From: Mugil cephalus | Lineage: Eukaryota > Chordata > Actinopteri > Mugiliformes > Mugilidae | Length of the DNA: 64,000 nucleotides | NCBI RefSeq assembly: GCF_022458985.1 | Contig: NC_061789.1 | Coordinates: 15,160,357 to 15,224,356, forward strand | Reading direction: 5' to 3' | In this document: positions 24,301 through 36,300 of the stretch, piece after piece | Layout of the letters: every line of letters begins with the position of its first letter | Position numbering within the stretch: position 1 is the first letter of the stretch | The notes under the pieces: model-generated | Databases searched by the model: none | Told to the model about the DNA's origin: nothing | What the model saw: the letters and a program-made list of their open reading frames with translations, nothing else | Made by a program: the position numbers and the translations under genes

Positions 24301-27300
24301 AGACATCGATGGATGGAGAGTCCTGAGTCACGTCCGGTTTGGGAAGGACTTCATGAGGACTGCAGGGAACGTGGTGGCCAAGTAAACTGAAATCAGCAAA
24401 GATTTAAGATTAAAGATGATGATTAAATAAAATAATCATCAACAATTATCAGTATTGTTTAAGACTTGTTTTTAGGAAAAAATAGCTAAACAATAGTAGT
24501 TCAGTTTTACAATTGTGAGCAGTTACTGCTGTTCTCTATTGTACTGTATTGTAAACTAAATAGCTCTGACTTCTTGAAGCTGGTTGGACAGAAGCTGATT
24601 ACCTAGCCACATCAGGGGCATTGGCTGGATGAACATTCTTCATTAGTGCCTGGATCCAGTTTTTGCGTATCCCTGCAGTCATGGCGGACAGCGTGAAGAT
24701 GCCTTCCTGGGTCTGCAACAAATAAATATTTAATTAAACTCCCTGTTTAATGTAGCAGATGGCACATTGACTGTTTGGTGTTGAAACTGATGGATCTGAT
24801 CTTACATGGATCTGAAAGCCATAGTTTCTTTGAACCTGATACTCAGACACATTGAAACACTTGGTTAAGTCGATTTCTCCTTCAAGAGCTGAAGCCTGAG
24901 AGCAGAAAATAGAAAATATATGAATGACACACAAAGACTATTTATTACACCTAAAAAATGTAAATATGTATATATTTAAAATATAAAAATATATATATTT
25001 ATATTATATATTTAAAAATACCTCCTCAGCTATTGAGTCCTTGTAGTATCTCAGGCTGTCGGCTGACAGCACAAACCAATATTTCTTCCACTAGATGGAA
25101 GCAAAGGACAATCGACAGAGATTGTTAAAAAAACAAATGCGTGGAAATACTTCAAACTGCCAAGAGACATTTTAATGGACCAGTTTTCTGGTTAATTAAA
25201 GACACTACAAAATGTTTACCTGATCGTTTACATCCAGTTTGACCATCCAGCCTTTTTTGAAGTTCAATAAATCTGGCTGTAAAGACACAAATGGGGTATT
25301 TTTATAATAATAAAGACAGTTCAATGAAACGAACAGAGGAAGATTACACTTGAGCAAATAACACTGAGGTGTATTATTGCCTTTGAAATGGATAAATAAG
25401 GAGCGTGGACAAATTTAACTGGAGGAATGCATCACAAACATTTCTAACCAATAACATGTTTTGAACGCAAAAGATGCTTTGAGTTGTGTTGACAGTAGCC
25501 AACATTTTGTTGCCGATCAGGATTCTTTGCTAGGACTAAGTTGATCTAAACATCTCATGTTGAGTGACTTTATCATGAGAGCAGTGGTGACTGACTACAG
25601 TGGATTCCTTTGGTATTTTTTTTTTTGTGTGTGTGTGTGTTAGCCACTTTCATATGAGCATTTTTAAGAAAACATTTAAGACATAAGAACCTTAAAAGAC
25701 ATCATATCATAAAATAATATGTGATTGTAAAATGGCTATAGTCTGTCTCTGTAATGCTGCCTTAAAAGAAGCCAAAGGTTTAGTATGCTTATGGCCATGT
25801 AACTTAATGAAGGTAATGCAAAGACTAAATGAAAGTTACATGATTGTAAATAAAACTGTATATGAGTAAATTACAACTATTTGTGAAAACATCAGCAAAC
25901 ACATCATGAACTCATGAACTCTGAGTTTAAAAATTTACACTGTTATGGTTGTAAATAGCACAAGAGGGCGCCCTTCATGTGACCATTTCTCATGAACAGG
26001 GTAAACATGACAACATTTGATGACAGGGTCAGTAACATGGGGGGAGGGCTCTATGGCCTCTAGCCTTTTTATCTAAAGTGTAGATAAAAAAAGCTTCTGC
26101 ACCTGCTAGCTAGAGCACAAGTATGAGGATGTGTGATTAGTAGAGGGAGATTGGTATTTTGTTTCTCATAGGAACCAGACTGTATGTAAATATGGACACG
26201 CATGACCAATTCTTCTGACTAAAACTGAAACCAAAATGCGGCAGAAATGGGTTTCTGGGTGGAGTTTGCATGCTCTCCCGGTGTCTGTGTGGATTTTGGA
26301 TTTGGGCTAATTGGTGATTCTAAATTGAAAAAGTGTCAGTATGTAGAGTGCGAACGATTGTTTGTCTCTGTGTTAGCCCTGCGATAGTTTGACAACCTGT
26401 CTGGCATGAAGTCCAGCACCCCCTGCGACCCTAATGAGGAAAAGTGGTAGTAGAATCTCGTAGATTGGTCATTTTATTTCCTTGATAGCCACACATGGTA
26501 GGACCACAATATCACAACTCCACCTCTATTTATAACTACACATACACTAATAGTAAGTGATGCCATTATTATATAATAGGCAATGCCCATTCTGTCCAAG
26601 GGAGCGGTCGTGTTGCCCATCATTATATACAGTCTAGTCTTTAATGAGTGAATGTGATTAATGGCTCACCGTCATGACTGTGTCTGACGTCCTGCGGTCC
26701 AGTGACTTGGATCTTCTCTGGGGAGGAGCTGCAGTGAGTCGGGCTATGTCTCCACATGACTGCAGTTTCTGCAAAGGAAACAAATTAAATAAAAAAAATA
26801 TAACATTTCTATCTGGAAGCTTTGTCGAGACGTGACACGTTTTCTGAATTGGACAGTTTGTGTGTGCAGACTGCATTCCACCAGCCAGAGTAACCGATAG
26901 TCCTGCTGCTTGGCAGAGATGTCAGCTGTAAGGATTAGGCCTGCTGTAGAGCACCGCAGGGAGCCCGACAGGCTTTTCTGCAGTACCTGTTAAAGTCTTA
27001 CTCACATCACCACTGAACTGCACATGGATGGCTGGATTTGGCTGTGGAATGCATGAAAAGGTTTTTAGAGACTACATAATCCCTGACACTCTGTGGCTTT
27101 TGTCTTACATTTCAAAATAATGCTCTAAAACTGAAAGTGAGATTCCTACATGCTTCTTATGATCAGGTTTCATGCCAGCGTCAACAGCATGTATCAGTCT
27201 ACGTAGCATAAAATGAAACAAGGGTATGTCTTCTGTTTATTTGAGCCTCTGCTCTTCAAAAGATTCATTCTTCTCTCTTATATAACCACTTTAATGGGAA

Positions 27301-30300
27301 AAAGTGACCACTTTAATCGCTACAGAACTTTCTTTGTGCTTTTTTTTCTGGCATTTACATTGAAAACGATCCAAGGCCACGACACACAGAGGAACACAGC
27401 TTCAGACTGCAGAGTGAACTGATCTTTTTCTCCTTGCCAAACAATCGCTGACCGCTGCAGACAGAGCTCGTCCTCTGTTTCGTGAAGAAGCCTCCCAAAG
27501 CTGAGGGGTGGGAGGAGGAGGCCGTCTTGGGAATCCCAGCTCTGAGACCTGAATGGACTCTGCAGAGACTCTTTTGACCTTATGCTGTGTACCAAAACAA
27601 ACGCGCCCAAAGACACATGAATCATCACATGGGCTCAAACGTGCCACTGGTGTATTTAAAAGGTAAATCCTCTGGAATGAGTGAGAGTGTTTAATCAAAG
27701 ATTACCAGCTGCCACTGTGGCGACCATATGGGCTGTACTGCTGTGATTTTACAGTTTTCTACATCAGAAGGGTGCTTCATCACAATGGCTCTAAAAACCC
27801 GGGAGTCTGGTTTTTTAAACAGACAGAAACATTCAAGGCTCATTGAGGCAATTTAGGCTAGACTTATTTAAACCTCTTTCAAGAAAGATATGCCTCATTG
27901 AGCCTGACTGAACACCAAATCTTCCTTTATGTAACAGTCTGTGACAGTCTGTGTTTTGCTGATAATGTCACACACAGACACTTAGTAGGGTTTACTCACC
28001 TTGTTAATCACAAGGTTCTAGTCTGACAGCACACGGCGTCTATCATTCACAAACAGATGTGCACTGTAAATAAGAGGCACTCCTTGTCTCAGTAAAAAAA
28101 TCATGTGACTCTGCTCATCAGAAGAGTTTTGAGTGTTGTACGGAGTCTATGACTGTCTATGACTATTATGTTGTACGGAGTCCTCGAGAGTCTCATTCCT
28201 GATATCTTGTTTGGGTTCGAGGACTCCCTGACGACGAAGTGAGTGAGAGGAATGTGGCCTGATCACCTTCCGGGCATTAAAACCAGTTCTGTTCACAAAC
28301 TAAATACTGTCTTAACTCACCGCCTCTCTCCCACCTGCCAACACATGCAGCCACTCACACTTGAAGACACACATGCCTCAACACGGCCGGGTGGACTTGC
28401 CCACACGTTTCATGCCAAACTCTCATCACCTGCTTTTCCACTTGGACTGAATGACGGCTATGAAGACGCAACAGACTTAAAGAATGAATCAGTATCTTGT
28501 TTACACACTGACTCACTGATGCATTCAGAAGATTTGTCTCATTAGTTGGGAGATCCAATGTTAAGGTGACGTCTTTCATGAAGAACACCTGGCTGCGTGA
28601 GTCAAACAAGTTCAGCCCAAAACAGACTGAATACAGCTGGATACAGTGACTGATCTTAATCACTGCAAACCCACGTAAGGATTAATCAGCCTTGCTTATT
28701 CAGGATTATTACTATCATATGGTAGCACGCAAGCACAATTAGGAAGAGGGTTTTTGTGTGTTGGATGCTAGGTTTAGAACACATAAAAGCCTATCATCTT
28801 GTTCTCACATCCTGCAAGAAAATTACAATAAAAGTATTTTCGCATTTCAGCTCTGCGCTTTTATTTTGAAATGACAAAGCATCACTAATCAGATAATCAC
28901 TAAAAAGATACGCCTCATGTACTGAACTAAGCCTGGCTTAACAACAATTCTTTCTTTATGTAACAGTCCTGTTTGTGTTTTGTTCCTCCTTGAACCGTCG
29001 TTATCGTGGTCGAGGAGTTTGAGTCCCCTAATGACGCTAGGGGCGAAGCTGTCTGGGGCATTTTGACCCTGGTGGGGTCTCCCAACGCAGACTGGTCCTC
29101 GGCAAAGGGTCAGACAAAGAACGGTTCAGAAGACCCTGAATGGAGACCGTATACCCCGCCCAGAGGGATCCCCGGTGCCCCACCCTGGAGCCAGGCCTGG
29201 GCTGGGGCTGGGGCTCGTGGGCGAGCACCTGGCCCAGCCCAAACCGGATACATGGGCTTGCCTCCCTGTGGGTCCACCACCTGCAGGAGGAGCAGGAAGG
29301 GTGTGGTGCAATGTGGATTGGGCAGCAGACCAAGGCGCGTGCCTTGGCGCTCTGATCCTCAGTTATGGCTCTTGGACCATGGCAGGGAAGAAGCCAGAGC
29401 TTGTGGAAGAGGTCGAGCGTTATCAACTAGATATACTCAGCCTCACCTCAAAACATAACACCGGCTCTGGAACCCAAATCCTTGAGAGGGGTTGGACCCT
29501 GTTCTTTGCTGGAGTTGCTCCAGGTGAGAGGCGGAGGGCCGAGGTGGACTTTTTGCTTGCCCCAAGACTCCCTGCCTGCATGTTGGGGTTCTCCTGGGTG
29601 GACGAAAGGGTTGGGGAATGGGTCCTGACTGTTGTTTGTGCTTATGCGGTGAACAGCTGAGTAAACTCCCTTTTTGGAGGTCATAGGACAAATGCTGGAC
29701 AGTACAATGACTGGGCACTCCATTGTCCTGGTGGGGGACTTCAACGCTCACGTGGGCAATGTGACAGCGTGAAATGGAGGGGGTTGATTGGGAAGAACGG
29801 ACTGCCTGATCTGAACCCGAACGGTGTCCAGCTATTGGATGCGGGTGCTTAACCGGTCTGTCATGGTGAAGATAGAGTCGAAAGCCGAAGCTCTCAGTTT
29901 ATCAGTCAATCTATGTTCCAACCCTCACCTATGGTCATGAACTTTGGGTAATGACTAAAAGGCTCAAAATTGGTTTCCTTCAGGCTCAGCCTTCAAAATA
30001 GGGTAAGGAGCTCTGACACATGGGGGGAGGTCAGCATAGGACCGCTGCTCCACGTTGGGTGGGTCAGGCATCTAATAAGGATGCCTCCCGCAACCTGGAT
30101 AAGATCGAAAGAACTCGGTGCTTTTGTTTTTGGTTTGAAATGACATAGCATCACCACTGATTAATACCTCTTCCTTTAAGGAAATGACAGGTTTCAGGGC
30201 TGATTTACTAGCTAAAAGAGTTAATGAATGAAAATATGATTAAAAAAATAACCAAATATAAAAATATTCTGTACATAAAATTAAATAATTTCCAGTCTTC

Positions 30301-33300
30301 ATGCTACACTGAGCTGAGCTGGCCATAGCTTCATTAATAGTGTGCAAACACATAGAAGCGGTACTGAGCTTCTCATGTTGACAAAAGAGCAAGTGGAATT
30401 TACTCACTCTTTAATATCATTAATTTCGTTGAGTGTTTTTACAGAACACACACTTTTCACCTGTCTGCAGTCAGTTTGGAGGATTGAAGCTTGTCTGAGC
30501 ACTTAAAAAATATGGGAGGGTTAAAGGCCATATTAAGGGTTTTGGCCCTGTTATCTGCAGGTTTCTGAAGCTTTCGCCTTAATGGATGGAGGTACCCAGG
30601 AAGGCCTTGAGACATGACAGAAATCTTTAGAAACCCCAAACAATACTCAGCCTTTATAGAAATGTTACTGTCTTGTTATTGTATTCTCCCCCACTATTCA
30701 CCGAAGTGTAGCACTGCCCTCCCTGCCACACAATGTCACTCCACTTAATAAAGATCAACAAGGTAACTCCCAGCCACAACAATATAACTGCATCAGTCTC
30801 ATATAAGGTTGACACCCTGTGGTGTTAAACTAGACAAATATTGGTAACTATCGGTAAACAAATGCAGACAAAAAAAAATAGAAATGTTATTGTCAAACGA
30901 CGTTATATAAAGTCCACCAATACTACAGTATGTCCCCAAGGTGTGAGTGTTTTAACTATGGCACTCCTCTTGCCTATTTAGACTATTTTCCCTTCAAACA
31001 GGACCAGGTTAGACAATTATTCACTGTAGAGGATGTTGACAGTATCCTCCATGGCCTTGAAAAGCTTTAAATTACAAAAAAAAAATACTTTTTAAGTGTC
31101 AGTTTAAGTTTAAATAGAACTTGTACAGACATCGAATGGGTCTATAGTTGAACTGAACCACGACACTAGAAGGTGGAATGAAAAACTGGCCAAGCCTAAA
31201 AATGGAAACACTGGCTCACATTTTCAGACAGTGTTTCTGGCAAGAAAGATTCAGAGTGTACAGCGTGCATTCATTCATATGAAAGACAGATTAAAAGACA
31301 GTTGGCCACTCACAATGTGAAGTGGTTGTGAGGCAATTCAACCATGAGACAAACAGGTCAGACGTTACACACTTTAAAAAAGAAAATGTTTTTACCTCTC
31401 GTTTGTTGGTGCGAGCCTCTCTCCTGCCTTCTCTGGAGATGGCTGTGTCCCCTCCCTCTTTCCTGGTGGCCTCTACTCCCAGCGTCCTCTCTGCTGACCT
31501 GTCATGTCTGGAAAACATGAACAACTGATTAACGCTCCTATTATCTACAAATTTACACTTTTTGTCCTTGGGATCAATTTGACCCCAGCATTTTAAACTT
31601 CCAAAAAATGTGCATCAAGTTATCTGTCAGGTACTTTATATTTGTTTGTTGACTACCTAAACAGCTCTTTAAAGCACCCCCGTCCCACCCCCCGCCCTTG
31701 TGCAACAGACAGACTTGTCGAGTTACTAAAGACACATTTCGTACCCACCAGTTTCTAAGAACTGAAGAAGCTGTTTGATTACATGGTGAAACGTACGAAA
31801 GTCAACAAGTTCAGTTGCCGTTGTTTCAGCTTTTTTGATTTAAGTAAACACAATATTCATTTGCAGCGGTGCATCAGTGTGGCAGCCACACCTTCCCCCA
31901 ACCCCACCCAATGCACATTTGTATGTCAGAAGCAAGGAAAATTTGTGTCTTGCTTGTTCTAGCTACCTTCTTATATAACAGTATTAATAAAAACTAAAAA
32001 CAAGAATTTTAGTTTTTGTTGGAGGTTTGTTATATTTTCCAGCACATTACGAAACTTTTTAATGAAGCAGGTTTATGTTTTCTTCTAATGGATCTTGAGT
32101 GTTCATGGCCACATCATGGGAATCATGTACACAAAATACTTGGGTTTCAAGTGGTAACATCCACTGTAAGTGGTGAGACCACTGCAGCTAGGCAACTGTT
32201 GGTGTAACAGTTTCAAAAGCAATGACCGTGTAACTTAATGGAATGGGAATAAAAGGGGGAGGCCATGTGTTTCTCAGACGTATTGTAAAATTATGAAGAA
32301 AACTATAAGGCTAAATTACAACATATTTACTTACACGCAACCTCCAACGCACTACACCACTTGTGAACTTGGGCCTTATCGAACATTCCCACTTAAGAGG
32401 TTGTGAATACCGCAAGAGAGGCCACTTTTCTCATAAACACAAAAAACAAGACTCCATCTGACGGCTGCATGAGTAATCAGTAACTTCTGTGATGTTTTGC
32501 TGCCCTTTCTTCCTCTGACGGCTGCAGCCTGAGCTCCAGCTGAATTCTACTTTCTGACAGGCAGGCAGACTGTCAGCATTGAGGTCATGAGAAACAATGC
32601 TACAGATATCTAATTACAGCAGGCTTTTGGAATTTCTGGCCTTATTTGGATGGGGATAAGTATTTTGTGTTTTTGTTTCCCAAAAAGGCAACAAAAGTGA
32701 AGAGCTGACATGTATTCTCTTCACGTAACCAGTGAACATGCTGCTGGGGCACAAACTGGGAGGGTTTCTTTAAGCTAAATTTAAAAATGCTGCAGTCTGA
32801 TCTCTAATGGAGGGGTAGAGCCTTTGATCTGGTGTTTAGCGGTGTGTGATGGCTGTTCGACTTTATACTGGGGGGAAGCAGGGAGTCATTGGATGTCCTT
32901 TGTGCTAATTGCTTGCACATTTACCCATTTTCCTTTGCCAATGCACTTTAAATGTTAGCCACAGACTACATGGAAACATACACAAGAAAATAAAAGCCAG
33001 AGAGCCCCCAAACAGTGGACAGAAGGGATATTTACATTTTTCAAAACTCTTGTCTTACCTTCTGTTCTGTCTCTGGTTGTTTGCTGATGTTTGGATGTTG
33101 TGTGACTCAGCCGGTTGGTTGTTAGTGCCAGTGTTGGTGCCTTCACCGACGGGCAAGTCCAAGGAGCCAACTGGGCTCCCAAAACCAGTGCCATCCAAGG
33201 TCAGCGAGTCCCTGGAGACCGGGCACAGGTAGGAGGACGTGTTGCCTGGAGATAGAAATCAACATAAAGAGGTTTCATAGCAGGAAAACTGTTTGTACTC

Positions 33301-36300
33301 ACTGCCTCTTTAATACAAGCCCCTAGAGACGCTCTGTAAACGTCCAGCAGCCTGAATGAAATGATTAGTTTTTAAATCACACAAGACTTTCATACAAAAC
33401 CATCCATCCCAACTACCGCCGCTTCCTTTCAATAACATTTAAATATTAGTATGTTATGCGTTTGTTGCTTTATACTTTTATTGCAATGTTATCTTGTCTT
33501 CAAAAAATCTTATCTTAAACCACTATTCAGTATGATATAAAAGACAGAAGTAGGGTCGAAACTTCACTTTGGGAAACACTAGTTCTTAGTATCACATACA
33601 CTATTAAATCCCAGAAGTAGCTATGGTAGCATCCATAGCATAGTGACACCCTCTGTGAAATTGTATGGAGACAAATTAAACATTTTGTTTAGGCAACAGT
33701 CTGACACCAACACACAGGATGTATAATTTTGAGCCAGCAACTTGGAATCATTTCGCTGAGGAACCATTAAAGGGCATTTCTGGGTTATTTTAATCCAAAG
33801 TTGTTAAAAAAGTTAGTTAAATGTTTATATTAAACTTAAACGTTTGATTATATTCATATGTGACAAAGACAATCTTTTGGTATTTGTTTGGTAAAATGAT
33901 TACCAAGACAGGTCCAGTTACTTTTCTGTCCACTGATGCTTTAGCTGTAGTTACTATATGACTGTACAATATATGTTTATTAAAGAGTAAACAACATCAA
34001 TGAATCTAGTGCATGTTTGAAACATGAAAATATTTCTTCATAGAATTCCACAGCTTTCTGAGAAGAAGCACGAGTATCCTGACAGAGCATCATTCATTGG
34101 ACAGAGGGACCTTTGTGTTTACCCCTGGTCTCTAATGAAGACGCCTATAGTCACAGTCAGCAGGAGTTAATCCAGGCCTTTATTACAGGACCCTTCCAGA
34201 CCTCGCAATAAGTCTGATGCCAGATGGGAGCTGGTGTCCACTCTGCCGCAGCATAAAGCTCCAGTAGGGAGGAATACCCGTCATGTCCTGTGTTAATCAT
34301 CCGGCCGTCCATTAGGACTTGTTTAAGAGCTCTTTTATGAATCATGTCTGCTGTTTGGTGTTTATGATGCCTGAAGGTCAGAAAGACCCTTTCCTACAAA
34401 TCCCTCAGTGTGTTAATGCATCTCTTCCTGTAGGAAAAGAAACTACAGCCCATTCCCACAACTACAAGCAAGAGCTCGGTCAACGTGCCTGGCTAGAGAA
34501 GGGTTAAATTAAATGCACAAATAAAAAGCTGTCAGTGTGAGAACATCTGCAGCATGTTAGGACAGTTTGAGTGGACAGGAAATGGCGGTGAAGCTGGTGG
34601 ACATGAAAGCCTGGGTCTGTATGTATGCAAGTGTTTTGCCTCTGCTGCACCTGCAGGGGTCCGCTCAGGGCCCGGGGGACGTGTGTCGGTGACGCTCCAG
34701 ACAGAGGCCACATCTGGTCCAGACTCTGTACTCTCCCCTGCCGAGGATGGAAAACTGGGATCTGTTGCTGCCATCTTTGCTGGACTTGGTTCCTGAAGTT
34801 TGTTCGAGAAACAAAATACACTTTAGTCTAAATACACGTTTTGATTTGCACCTTTAAGCATATTAAAATTTAATAAAGGACACAAAAATGGCAACTTCTT
34901 TAATTCAGTCCAATATCAAAGGCTTTTCAATAAGGAGCTGAAATGATACATCAATCTGCAGCTAATCTAATAATCAACTGATTGTTTCAGTTAATCTGAA
35001 GGTAGTCTTTTTTAGGATGGTTACCTGATTTGCTACAGGTTCAACTTTGCGTTTTTTATTCTGATTCTGCTTGTTAATCCGTAGAAAGACTGTGAGCTGG
35101 TCACTCCACCTGTAGAAAACATACAGATAAAAAAAAAAAAACATTACATAGTGAAGAGGCACAATTTTCTCAATGCTCTTGTAAATCTTTTAGGGTTTTA
35201 CACTGACCCATTAATGATTTCTTTATTGTCGCCACGGATGAATATTTCCTGCTCCGGGGTGATGATGCAGAGGGCGTTCTTTTGGCCCGTCCTGGGCTCG
35301 GCATCAGTGATGTCTGTGCATAGATTCATGTTCACTGTGCCCTGAGGCAAAGTGCTCGGCTGAATGGGAATCAGAACATCTAAATTACTCTTGGGCTGGT
35401 TAAAAAATTGTGTTTACTGAAACTGAATGGCAGCTGAGCAGAAAGCAGTTTGCGGTGTTAAGTGTGGAATGAAAGGATGAGAGAATGAGATTCAAGGGGA
35501 TCACAGAGACGGGGAGTGGGGGTGGGGGTTTGGGGTGGATGTGTGCATTAAAGGACAGACTAAGCCCAAATCATCTGCTGTGGTTGTGTATACAACATCT
35601 GGCCTAAAGATGCCTGCTTGATCCCAACATGTGGATGGAGATGCATACACAGAACAAGGCGTACTGTGCAAATTGTGTTACATTATTCACTTATAGTTTC
35701 GCTATTCCTCACCAGTTCATCCAGAGCAAAGGTCAGACTGCCGTGTTCGTACAGGATGAAGAAGCGCCGCTGCCATTTCTGAAAGACACGAAGCAAAATC
35801 ACTACAGGACCAAAGCAGAAATGAAATATCTGAAAGCTTTCTGCTCCGTTTCAACATGTCCTACCCTCGACCTCTGCATCGAGTTGTCAAAATCCGTGCC
35901 CTCAGGTGCCAAACATAGCCAGCCGCCATAGATGGGTTTTGCCTGGAAGGTAACAAAACAGTTAGTGTTTATGGAACTAATGTTTAGAACATGTATATCC
36001 TGAATCAGACAAGTAATTACTTCATTACTTAATTACTTAAAATATGATTTTCATCCAGAAAAAAATGCTTCATGCTCTACTCAAATTTGATGATGACAGT
36101 AAATACAACTTCTCAGGAATTGTCGATTGGATAAAACAATTACAGCAAGACTGGTAAATCATCTGCAGATAATAACTTCCAGCAGATGCATCAGTAGGGG
36201 CCAAAAACTAACAAGAAGCACAGGAAGGCCAAAGGCCAAAAGAGATCTGACAAGCAGATTTTGCATCTGCAAAGCGTCTTCATATCTTGGTCGGTATTTT

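Noticed and set aside
29006..29660. Open frames that might be extra mprip exons or a new gene
   Set aside because: They encode a decayed LINE endonuclease on the opposite strand, with frame breaks.
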